From Trinickia soli (GTDB taxonomy: Bacteria > Pseudomonadota > Gammaproteobacteria > Burkholderiales > Burkholderiaceae), in NCBI RefSeq assembly GCF_002879855.1, contig NZ_PNYB01000011.1, forward strand, positions 124,001 to 188,000: a stretch of 64,000 nucleotides of DNA, in the 5' to 3' direction. Numbering within the stretch: the first letter of the stretch is position 1; each line of letters starts with the position of its first letter. Below the pieces are notes generated by a model. That model saw only the letters and a program-made list of their open reading frames with translations. It had not been told where the DNA came from and did no database searches. The position numbers and the translations under genes are program-made. Below are positions 9,227 to 16,802 of this stretch, piece by piece.

Positions 9227-9830
9227 GCGCGGTCACGAGGCGCATGGCGCCCGTGTGGTCGAAGAAGACGGGCGCCGCGAGCGCGTCGATGCCGGGAATC
9301 GGAGCACCCAGCGCAGCATCGACGCCGTCCCGGCGAAAGCGCGCCAATTGCGATTCGTAACCAGTCCTGACGGTTTCCGTTTCCGCTTGCGCTTTTGCCA
9401 GACGAAGCGTCTTCCCTTTCCTTCGGGCGTCCGCGATGGTCAGCATCCCGGCCAGCGGCTCAGCGCCCAGATGCGCCGCCAATAGGCGGCCAATCGCCGT
9501 ATGCACGAGCGAGACCAGCGTGCCCGCGCACAGGCTGACGTGCATCGGCTGCGTCGATTCCTCCAACCGCACGACGGTGGGCCCGAATGGGCCGAACACC
9601 GCAGCGGCAACGGTCAATCCCGTGTCAGCCGTGAGGTGGGCGATCTCCCGATCGGCGTCGCGCTCGGGCGCTTGTCGTTGCAGCGCCATCAACCCCAGTT
9701 GCAGACCGAGCGGCCCCGTATTGAATGCGCCGCTCTCATCGCGTGCCAGCAAACCGATGCCGACGAGGCTCACGAGATGCGCAAACGCCTTGGCGGCCGG
9801 CATGCCCGCCGCAGTCGCGAGACACGCCAC
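9105..9830 (-). pseudogene. IclR-family regulator lacking the start of its HTH domain
   Basis: The frame encodes most of an IclR protein: the end of the winged helix (AGMPAAKAFAHLVSLVGIGLL) and the ligand domain (LTADTGLTVAAAVFG, VVRLEESTQPMHVSLCAGT, GIDALAAPVF, LVTALIGPTG). The first helices of the DNA-binding domain are missing; the only start seen is a GTG at 9830, with no ribosome site. The 3' end runs about 35 residues past the usual IclR terminus into the flippase coding DNA. It is either a decayed regulator or one with an unrecognised start. It is divergent from the MBL/monooxygenase genes, a typical setting for their regulator. Confidence 0.6.
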
Positions 9831-9853
9831 GGCGCGAATGGGGATTTGGATAT

Positions 9854-9900
9854 AGCAAATGTATTTGCTGTTGACAAAGCATTGGAGCCGGGCCTAACAT
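9854..9900 (+). promoter_or_regulatory. Palindrome and sigma-70-like promoter upstream of MBL gene
   Basis: A perfect inverted repeat AGCAAAT-GT-ATTTGCT occupies 9854-9869. It abuts a TTGACA box at 9871-9876, followed 18 bp later by TAACAT at 9895-9900. The arrangement looks like an operator touching the -35 box of the promoter for the MBL/monooxygenase operon. The adjacent divergent IclR-like gene would be the natural binder. Confidence 0.55.
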
Positions 9901-10120
9901 GGCTTCGAGTCGTTGGCGAGGTGGCGGCAGTCGTGCGTCATGCCGGTCAGGCTTGATCGGTTTCGATCGGGCTGGATGAGCAACCAAGCCGAACAAGTCA
10001 GCAACGTTATAAAACGATGGAGCGAGACGCCGTCCTGCCGCACGATGTTCCAATCGTGCGCGCATCATGCCGCTCTCGCGCGTGCGTCGCTCGACGCTTC
10101 TCAACATCAGCGAGACAAAC

Positions 10121-11080
10121 ATGGCGAAAGCATTTGCATCCCAGGCCGATCTGGAACAGAAGAAGGTCACATGGACCCGGCTTTCAGAAAACGCCTTCGC
10201 GTATACGGCCGAAGGCGATCCGAACTCGGGCGTCGTAATTGGCGATGACAGTGTGTTGATCGTCGATACGACGGCGACGCCCGCGATGGCGCGCGATTTG
10301 ATCGCCAGGATCCGCTCGATTACCGATAAGCCCATCAAGCACGTGGTGCTCTCGCACTACCATGCGGTGCGCGTGTTGGGTGCTTCCGCTTATTTCGCCG
10401 AAGGCGCGCAGAACATCATCGCGAGCCGGGGCACGTACGAAATGATCGTCGAGCGCGGCGAGGCCGACATGAAGTCGGAAATCGAACGGTTCCCGCGCTT
10501 GTTCGCCGGCGTGGAGACGGTGCCGGGCCTCACGTGGCCGACGCTCGTCTTCGAGCGCGAGATCACGCTTTATCTCGGCAAGCTCGAGGTGAAGATCATG
10601 CATCTGGGCGCGGGCCATACGAAGGGCGATACCGTCGTTTGGTTGCCTTCGCAGAAGGTGCTGTTCTCCGGCGATCTCGTCGAATATGAAGCGGCTTGTT
10701 ATTGCGGCGATGCACAACTGGCTGCCTGGCCTGCGACGCTCGATGCGCTCGAAGCGCTGGGTGCCGACCAGCTCGTGCCCGGGCGCGGCCCTGCGTTGAC
10801 CGATGCGGCGCAGGTGAAGGCGGGCCTCGCCTACACGCGCGATTTCGTCACGACGCTGCTCGAACAGGGTCGCAAAGCGGTGGCGCGCGGGCTCGATCTG
10901 AAAGGCGCGATGGCGCTGACGCGCGAAGCGATGGACCCGAAGTTCGGCGAGGTCTTCATCTACGAACACTGTTTGCCGTTCGATGTCACGCGTGCCTATG
11001 ACGAAGCGGGCGGCATCGTGCATCCGCGCATCTGGACGGCCGAGCGCGACAAAGAGATGTGGGCGGCGTTGCAGAACTGA
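10121..11080 (+). CDS. MBL-fold hydrolase-like protein with altered metal motif
   Basis: ATG 10121 gives 319 residues. The fold is metallo-beta-lactamase: VLIVDTTATP, VVLSHYHAVRVLGAS, a GAGHTKGDTVVWLP block and FSGDLVEY. The HxHxDH signature reads H-Y-H-A-V-R, so Asp and the last His are replaced; the GHTKGD His and FSGD Asp are kept. The protein may bind metal differently or act on an uncommon substrate. It is followed 20 bp later by a flavin monooxygenase gene and then a DUF2783 gene. The trio is known to me as a recurring set in Burkholderiaceae and probably handles an aromatic or related compound. Confidence 0.8.
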   Translation: MAKAFASQADLEQKKVTWTRLSENAFAYTAEGDPNSGVVIGDDSVLIVDTTATPAMARDLIARIRSITDKPIKHVVLSHYHAVRVLGASAYFAEGAQNIIASRGTYEMIVERGEADMKSEIERFPRLFAGVETVPGLTWPTLVFEREITLYLGKLEVKIMHLGAGHTKGDTVVWLPSQKVLFSGDLVEYEAACYCGDAQLAAWPATLDALEALGADQLVPGRGPALTDAAQVKAGLAYTRDFVTTLLEQGRKAVARGLDLKGAMALTREAMDPKFGEVFIYEHCLPFDVTRAYDEAGGIVHPRIWTAERDKEMWAALQN

Positions 11081-11100
11081 ACCGGGGCCGGGCGGCAGAG

Positions 11101-12837
11101 ATGACTATCGACTATCAAACGTTGCGATTCGAGTATCGGCGCAACGCGCAACAGGACAGCCGCGCCGCGGCGGTGGTCCACCCCGTGGTGGTGGTCGGCG
11201 CGGGGCCGGTGGGTCTGGCTACGGCGATTGATCTCGCGCAGCGCGGCGTGTCCGTCGTGCTCGTCGACGACGACGATTGCCTCTCGACCGGCTCGCGCGC
11301 GATCTGCTTTTCGAAGCGGACGCTCGACATCTTCGATCGGCTGGGCTGCGGCGATGCGATGGTGGAGAAGGGCGTGCGTTGGCACGTCGGCAAGGTGTTT
11401 CTCCAGGAAGAGCTCGTTTATTCGTTCGACCTGTTGCCCGAAAGCGGTCACCGCCGCCCCGCGTTCATCAATCTGCAGCAGTACTACGTCGAAGGGTTCC
11501 TGATCGAACGGGCGAGGCAACTGCCGAATCTCGAACTGCGATGGAAGAACAAGGTCGTCGGCGCCGAGCGGCACGACGAGGCCCGCGAGGGCGAGGCGGC
11601 GGTCACGCTGACGATCGATACGCCGGACGGCGCGTATGCCTTGCAAGCACGCTACGTCGTCGCGGCAGACGGCTCGCGCAGCCCGATGCGTCATCTGCTC
11701 GGGCTCGAGAGCAAAGGCCGTACGTTCAAGGATCGTTTTCTGATCGCGGACATCAGGATGGAGGCCGATTTTCCGGCGGAGCGGTGGTTCTGGTTCGACC
11801 CGCCGTTTCATCCGAATCAGTCAGTGTTGCTGCATCGGCAGCCCGACAATGTCTGGCGTATCGATTTCCAACTTGGCTGGGACGCGGACCCTGTGCTCGA
11901 GAAGGCGCCCGAGCGCGTCATACCGCGCGTGCGGGCGTTGCTGGGCTCCGACGTGAAGTTCGAGATCGAATGGGTCAGCGTCTACACGTTTTCCTGCCTG
12001 CGGATGGACAGTTTTCGGCACGGCAATGTGTTGTTCGCCGGCGATGCGGCGCACGGCGTATCGCCGTTCGGCGCGCGCGGCGCGAACAGCGGCTTTCAGG
12101 ATGCCGAAAACCTTGCCTGGAAGCTCGCTGCGGTGCTGGCGGGCAGGGCGCCCGACCGATTGCTCGAAACCTACGCGCGCGAGCGCGAGTTTGCGGCTGA
12201 CGAGAACATCCTCAATTCGACGCGCTCGACCGATTTCATCACCCCGAAGAGCCCGATCAGCCGCGTGTTCAGAGATGCCGTCCTGACGCTCGCGCGCCAC
12301 CACGCATTTGCTCGACGGCTCGTCAATAGCGGGCGGCTTTCAGTGCCTGCGGTATTGTGCGAATCGACGCTGAATACGCCCGATCGTGATCGATTCGAAG
12401 GCGGCATGACGCCGGGCGCAGCCTGCGTCGATGCGCCGGTGACGAACGCGGGCAAGCAAGACTGGCTGCTCGCGCACGTCGGCGGACCCTTCACGGTGTT
12501 GGTATTTGCCGGTCGGCACGGCCTGCGCGAATGCGAACGAGCGGCGATCGATCGCGTGCGCTCGCTTGCCGTGCCCGTCGAAGTGGTGATCGTCGAACTG
12601 CGAGAGGGATTGCAGGCGGGCAGCGAGTCGGGCACTGACGCATGGGTGGCGGGCGCGCACGTGCTTTCCGATGCAGAAGGGTTAGCCGCCGCGCGATATG
12701 ACGCGACCGCCGGCACGATCTACCTCATTCGTCCCGACCAGCATGTCTGCGCGCGCTGGCGGCGGGCCGACCCTGACGATCTCGTCGATGCGTACGAGCG
12801 GGCGATCGGCTTGCCTCGCACAGGCAGTGCAGCATGA
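11101..12837 (+). CDS. FAD-dependent aromatic monooxygenase-like protein (MhpA-type)
   Basis: ATG 11101 gives 578 residues of a class A flavoprotein hydroxylase. The dinucleotide fold is at residues about 22-52 (VVVVGAGPVGLATAIDLAQ, then VVLVDDDD). The DG motif is near YVVAADGSRSPMRHLLG, and the second FAD motif is VLFAGDAAHGVSPFGARGAN. A thioredoxin-like C-terminal domain follows, as in MhpA and phenol-hydroxylase relatives. These enzymes use NAD(P)H and O2 to hydroxylate aromatic acids or phenols. The close MBL and DUF2783 neighbours suggest one pathway. The substrate is not assignable. Confidence 0.82.
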   Translation: MTIDYQTLRFEYRRNAQQDSRAAAVVHPVVVVGAGPVGLATAIDLAQRGVSVVLVDDDDCLSTGSRAICFSKRTLDIFDRLGCGDAMVEKGVRWHVGKVFLQEELVYSFDLLPESGHRRPAFINLQQYYVEGFLIERARQLPNLELRWKNKVVGAERHDEAREGEAAVTLTIDTPDGAYALQARYVVAADGSRSPMRHLLGLESKGRTFKDRFLIADIRMEADFPAERWFWFDPPFHPNQSVLLHRQPDNVWRIDFQLGWDADPVLEKAPERVIPRVRALLGSDVKFEIEWVSVYTFSCLRMDSFRHGNVLFAGDAAHGVSPFGARGANSGFQDAENLAWKLAAVLAGRAPDRLLETYAREREFAADENILNSTRSTDFITPKSPISRVFRDAVLTLARHHAFARRLVNSGRLSVPAVLCESTLNTPDRDRFEGGMTPGAACVDAPVTNAGKQDWLLAHVGGPFTVLVFAGRHGLRECERAAIDRVRSLAVPVEVVIVELREGLQAGSESGTDAWVAGAHVLSDAEGLAAARYDATAGTIYLIRPDQHVCARWRRADPDDLVDAYERAIGLPRTGSAA

Positions 12838-12913
12838 AGAACGAAGCGGCTTCGCGCCACTTATGACGTTAGGACTCCTGATCAATGAAGGTTGTACGTA
12901 GGCGAGGCGCCCG

Positions 12914-13120
12914 ATGACGCTCAATACCCAGCTCAATCTGACACGTCCCGATGATTTCTACGAGGCGCTGATCGATATGCATCGCGACCTGAGCGAGGCG
13001 CAAAGCCAAAGCGCGAACGCACAGTTGATCCTGTTGCTCGCCAATCACATCGGCGATCAAGCCACGCTCGAGGAGGCGATTCGTCTCGCTCGGCAAGGCG
13101 TGCAAGACGCCGCCGCATAG
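12914..13120 (+). CDS. DUF2783 small protein
   Basis: This 68-residue protein (NLTRPDDFYEALIDMH, then LILLLANHIGD and a C-terminal EAIRLARQGV) matches the DUF2783 family, which is commonly encoded beside this flavin monooxygenase and MBL pair. It is helical and acidic, with no signal peptide or membrane segment. A role as a small accessory subunit of the monooxygenase is inference from location. It starts 76 bp after the monooxygenase stop. Confidence 0.75.
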   Translation: MTLNTQLNLTRPDDFYEALIDMHRDLSEAQSQSANAQLILLLANHIGDQATLEEAIRLARQGVQDAAA

Positions 13121-13129
13121 GTGCGGCGG
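13110..13129 (+). terminator. Strong hairpin over the DUF2783 stop codon
   Basis: An 8-bp perfect stem (CCGCCGCA at 13110-13117 with TGCGGCGG at 13122-13129) has the 4-base loop TAGG, which contains part of the stop codon. No T-tract follows, so it may be a weak terminator or an mRNA end stabiliser. Confidence 0.45.
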
Positions 13130-13176
13130 GGGCGGCGTGGCTTCGCCTGGCGTGGCGAAACCGATCGTCGCTTGCG

Positions 13177-13440
13177 TCAAGCCGCTTTCAGCTTGAACAC
13201 CTCGACGGCCGTACGCAATGCTTCTCGCCGCAGGCCGACGAGATGTCGGACACGATGTTCGTCACCTGATCGACCGACAGCACGATATCGCCGATGATTT
13301 GGCCGGCGCCACGCACGATGTCCGCGCCCGCTTTCACGCTTCCCGTCGACGCTTCGATCAAGACCTTGATTTCGCGCGGCGTTGGCGCTGCGTTGCGCGA
13401 GCGTTCCGACTTCGCCCGCGACGATAGCCCTCAAACCAGC
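13177..13440 (-). pseudogene. Remnant of a methyl-accepting chemotaxis protein C-terminus
   Basis: Three frames on the minus strand together spell the end of a chemoreceptor signalling domain. About 13385-13435 reads IVAGEVGTLAQRSANAA. After a one-base shift near 13380, the frame reads REIKVLIEASTGSV and then VDQVTNIVSDIS. After a deletion near 13240, a third frame reads LRTAVEVFKL, the usual receptor C-terminus. The ligand, HAMP and most signalling parts are absent. It is therefore a decayed fragment and not a functional gene. Confidence 0.8.
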
Positions 13441-13588
13441 ACATGACGTTGGTTCCGGTGCGCTTGCTCTATGGCGCATCCGCCCCCGCGTATCGACAAT
13501 GCGTTCGATCCGTCCGCACGGGGCAGACGGGCGCCAATCACCATGAGGGCCGCGCCGCTGCGTGCGTCCCATCGTTGCGATCACCCCT

Positions 13589-14917
13589 ATGCCGCGCATC
13601 CTGCCGAGAATGAAGATTCCGCACGCTTTGGTGACCGTGGCGTTGCTCGGTCTGCTTCTGTATGCGGTGTGGCGTGTGCAGCCGTCCCGGCACATTCGTA
13701 TCGCCGCCGGTCCCGTCGGCGGCACCTTCTATGAAGCCGCCGAGCGCTATAAGCAATTGATCGAGCCGATGGGCTATCGCGTGACAGTCGTGGCGCTCGA
13801 CGATACCGACGAGATCGGCGCGAAATTGAGCGACGAGCGCCAACGCTTCGACATCGGGTTCGTGGCCGACGATCGGCAGGGGCAGCGCGATGCCGATTGG
13901 ACCTCGCTCGGAGACATCCAACTGCAGTCGATCTTCATCTTCGAGAACCGGCGGGCGGCAACCACGAAGCCGATTCGTTCGTTCGTCGACCTGCAAGGGA
14001 TGACAGTCGTCATGCCGCCGTTGCACAGCCTGACGAGCCGCACGTTGTTGCACATCCTGGCCGCGAGCGGCGTCGGCCCGACCGATGCGCGAATCTCCTT
14101 TCTGCCGATGAACGAGGCACTCGCACGGCTCAAGCGCGGCGAGTTCGACGTAGGCCTGTTCATCCTTGGCGCCGATAGCGCGCTGATGGCCGGGCTGGCG
14201 AAAGATCCCGATTTCGTGATGGTCGAGATCGGACAGCGCGATGCCATCGTGAGAAGGATGCCGTATTTGACGAAGGCGACGCTACCCGCCGGGATCTACG
14301 ACCTTAAAGACAATGTGCCGCCGCGAGACATGGGCGTGCTCGCCTTGACGATCTCCGTCGCCGCGCGGCCGGGCTTGCCGCCCGCAACGACTTATGCCGT
14401 GCTCGCGGCGATGCGCGAAGTCCACCGCGCGAGCGGCTACCTGAATGCGCCGGGGACGTTCCCGCGTCCGTCGGGGGCGTCAGGCGACGCCGACGAGCGC
14501 GTCGACCGCTTCTATCGGAGCGGCGAGCCTTGGATCTTTGCGCACCTGCCGCTCGCGTTGGCCTGCGTGGTCGACGCTTATCTCGCGCCGATTCTCGCGC
14601 TGTTGTTCGTGACGAACGCTTTCAAGGTGGTATCGGAGTTTCAGCAGATACGCCTGTTCGCCAAGGTGTCGGCGGCGCGCACCGCACTTTGGTGGGCGAG
14701 GCGCCGCGCGAAACGCGGCCACGCGTTGACTGCGCACCTGCGCAAGGTCATGGCGGGATTGGCGGGGAGCATCGCAAGGGAAGACCGGACCGTACGCGAC
14801 CTGCTCGATGAGCTGAGGCGGTTGTCGCATGCGCAGCACGGGTCCGGCGCACGGGCGGCGCTCGATCACATCGAGACATTGGATGGGCAACCCGGGGGAC
14901 CGCATGAAAACCGATGA
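13589..14917 (+). CDS. TAXI-family solute-binding protein with membrane anchors
   Basis: The protein has an N-terminal membrane segment (LVTVALLGLLLYAVW), a periplasmic TAXI (TRAP-associated) binding domain opening with IRIAAGPVGGTFYEAAERY, and a second membrane segment near residues 320-345 (LALACVVDAYLAPILALLFV). A cytoplasmic tail rich in Arg, Lys and His follows. The start could be 13562, 13589 or 13610; 13589 is a compromise. No TRAP permease genes are adjacent, and the anchored form with a tail suggests a sensor-like or scaffold role rather than simple uptake. The methyltransferase start overlaps its end by 14 bp, implying translational coupling. Confidence 0.75.
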   Translation: MPRILPRMKIPHALVTVALLGLLLYAVWRVQPSRHIRIAAGPVGGTFYEAAERYKQLIEPMGYRVTVVALDDTDEIGAKLSDERQRFDIGFVADDRQGQRDADWTSLGDIQLQSIFIFENRRAATTKPIRSFVDLQGMTVVMPPLHSLTSRTLLHILAASGVGPTDARISFLPMNEALARLKRGEFDVGLFILGADSALMAGLAKDPDFVMVEIGQRDAIVRRMPYLTKATLPAGIYDLKDNVPPRDMGVLALTISVAARPGLPPATTYAVLAAMREVHRASGYLNAPGTFPRPSGASGDADERVDRFYRSGEPWIFAHLPLALACVVDAYLAPILALLFVTNAFKVVSEFQQIRLFAKVSAARTALWWARRRAKRGHALTAHLRKVMAGLAGSIAREDRTVRDLLDELRRLSHAQHGSGARAALDHIETLDGQPGGPHENR

Positions 14918-15710
14918 ATTCGCGAAGGCGATGCGCCGCACCTACGATCTTTATTTTCTGGGCGGCGACTATGGGAGGCGGTATCCAAGGCCCAATGCGG
15001 CGACGCTCGGATTCGTGCTGGCCAATGGCGGGCGTGACGCGCAGCGGATACTCGATTTCGGTTGTGGAGACGGCCGCTATTGCCTCGCGTTGCTCGAATG
15101 CACGCGCGCCCATGTGACGGCTTATGACATCTCCGCTTCATCGTTGATCGCGCTCAACGCGCGGCTTTCGGGTACGCCGTTCCGCGGACGCGTCAGTCTG
15201 GCCGGTACCGGGATGTCGCAGCTTTTGCATACCTACGCGGCGCCGTATGACGTTGTTTTGATGTTGTTCGGCGTGCTGTCGTTGATCGGCGATCGCGCGG
15301 CGCGTATCGACACGTTGTCGCAATTGCGGTGCTTGATCGCCGAGGACGGGCGCCTCGTGATTACGGTGCCGTCGATTGCGCGCCGGCGGCCCGTCGAGTT
15401 GCTGCGCCATGCATTGGCGCGGCGCCTTGGCCGCGCGCGGCCGCCGCTCGACGAAGGCGGCAATATCCGCTTCACGCGCGAGGTGAGCGGAAAACCGTTG
15501 ACGTTTTTCTATCACTTGTACGGTGTGCGCGATCTGACCGATGAACTGTCGCAGGCCGGTTACGCCGTGCAGTGCTGCGAGGCGGAGAGCCTGCTGCCCG
15601 AATGGTGTGTGACGCAGTCGCGCGTGCTCGGATGGCTCGACCGAAAGCTGTCGCGCCGGCTGCCGGCGGTGTTGGGCTACGGCATACGTATCGTCGCAGT
15701 GCCGGTGTGA
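14904..15710 (+). CDS. SAM-dependent methyltransferase (class I)
   Basis: ATG 14904 follows GGGGGA within the end of the preceding gene and gives 268 residues. The SAM-binding motif I is ILDFGCGDGRYCLALLE, followed by an acidic motif II in VTAYDISASS and a motif-IV-like PYDVVLMLFGVLS. A lid region around residues 170-215 includes FTREVSGKPLTFFYH. It transfers a methyl group to an unknown acceptor. It is placed between a binding protein and an AsnO-like oxygenase with 15 bp or less between genes, so it likely acts in a small-molecule modification pathway with them. Confidence 0.85.
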   Translation: MKTDEFAKAMRRTYDLYFLGGDYGRRYPRPNAATLGFVLANGGRDAQRILDFGCGDGRYCLALLECTRAHVTAYDISASSLIALNARLSGTPFRGRVSLAGTGMSQLLHTYAAPYDVVLMLFGVLSLIGDRAARIDTLSQLRCLIAEDGRLVITVPSIARRRPVELLRHALARRLGRARPPLDEGGNIRFTREVSGKPLTFFYHLYGVRDLTDELSQAGYAVQCCEAESLLPEWCVTQSRVLGWLDRKLSRRLPAVLGYGIRIVAVPV

Positions 15711-15725
15711 ACGAGCGAGGACAAC

Positions 15726-16751
15726 ATGAACTACTACGTCGACGAGCGCATTACCTTGACGCCGAGAGAAGCTCATCACGTTCGGGGCGTGCTTTCAAAC
15801 GTGGCATACGATCCCGCGGGTGGTCAGGCTTATCTTCATGCCGTTCGGCGCGCGGCTTACGAGGCGTTTCCCGATCATGTGCTCTGCGCGATCGAACGCG
15901 CGAGGCTGCCTGATGCGCGCGCGACCGGGTCGATCGAGATCGACAATCTGCCGATCGACCGCGGCGTATGCGGTAGCCCGCGCTTCAACGAAACGGGGGC
16001 GCGCTTCAAGCGCGGCGTGTTGACCGAGAACATCCTCGTGGCGCTGGCGTCGTTCGTCGGTGAGCCCTACTCGATCGCGCACGAAGGGCGCGAACTCGTG
16101 AACAATCTCACGCCGCATAAGGAGTTCGCGCATGCGTACACGGGCCTCGGTTCCGAGGTCGAATTGGATTTTCATATCGAGAATGCGGCGCAGGCGCACA
16201 TGGCCGAAGGCGATACGTCGCCGTTTGCTCTGATGCTGCTCGGCGTGCGTGCCGAGCCCGGCGGCGGACCGGCCACGCGGCTCGCGGATGCGCGGCGTGC
16301 GCTGCGGCTGTTGTCGGAGCGGGACATCGAATATTTATACGGGCGTCACTTCATCATCCGCGTGCCGTATCGATGGCGTGGCGCGACGCCGATGCCGCGC
16401 GACAACACCGATCTTGCCGCCGTGTTGTCGGGGCCTCGGGAATCGCCGCGGGTGACGGTCGCGTTCTATCCGGGGATGGTGCTGGCCGTGAATGAAGCCG
16501 CGGAGCTGGCGCTCGGCAACTTCTATCAGGCGATTCGCGAGGTGTCGTTCGGCATCAACGTCACACCGGGCAAGCTCGTCTTCATCAACAACAGCTTTAC
16601 GTTGCACTCGCGCGATCGCTTCACGCCCCGGTTCGATAACGAGGGCTGCGCTTATCGCTGGTTGCAGCGCGTGTTCGTGGCGCGCAGCCTTTGGAATTTC
16701 CGTGCGTTTGCGCGCGTTCAAGAGCGTGTATTCGATCCGACCGCCGTTTGA
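15726..16751 (+). CDS. Fe(II)/2-oxoglutarate oxygenase, clavaminate-synthase/AsnO-like
   Basis: ATG 15726 follows GCGAGGAC and gives 341 residues. The layout matches the AsnO/VioC/clavaminate-synthase branch of the TauD fold. The first two iron ligands are in VELDFHIENAAQAH (His-x-Glu). A distal His is in SFTLHSRDRFTPRFDNEG, followed by WLQRVFVARSLWNFR, the usual closing block. In AsnO relatives the distal motif reads HGR; here it is HSR. These enzymes hydroxylate or desaturate amino acids or amino-acid-derived metabolites. Together with the upstream methyltransferase it may tailor an amino-acid-like product. The substrate is unknown. Confidence 0.75.
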   Translation: MNYYVDERITLTPREAHHVRGVLSNVAYDPAGGQAYLHAVRRAAYEAFPDHVLCAIERARLPDARATGSIEIDNLPIDRGVCGSPRFNETGARFKRGVLTENILVALASFVGEPYSIAHEGRELVNNLTPHKEFAHAYTGLGSEVELDFHIENAAQAHMAEGDTSPFALMLLGVRAEPGGGPATRLADARRALRLLSERDIEYLYGRHFIIRVPYRWRGATPMPRDNTDLAAVLSGPRESPRVTVAFYPGMVLAVNEAAELALGNFYQAIREVSFGINVTPGKLVFINNSFTLHSRDRFTPRFDNEGCAYRWLQRVFVARSLWNFRAFARVQERVFDPTAV

Positions 16752-16802
16752 TGCACGCGCACCGACGCGAGCACGGTTCCTTCGCACACCCTTCGCACAC
16801 CG

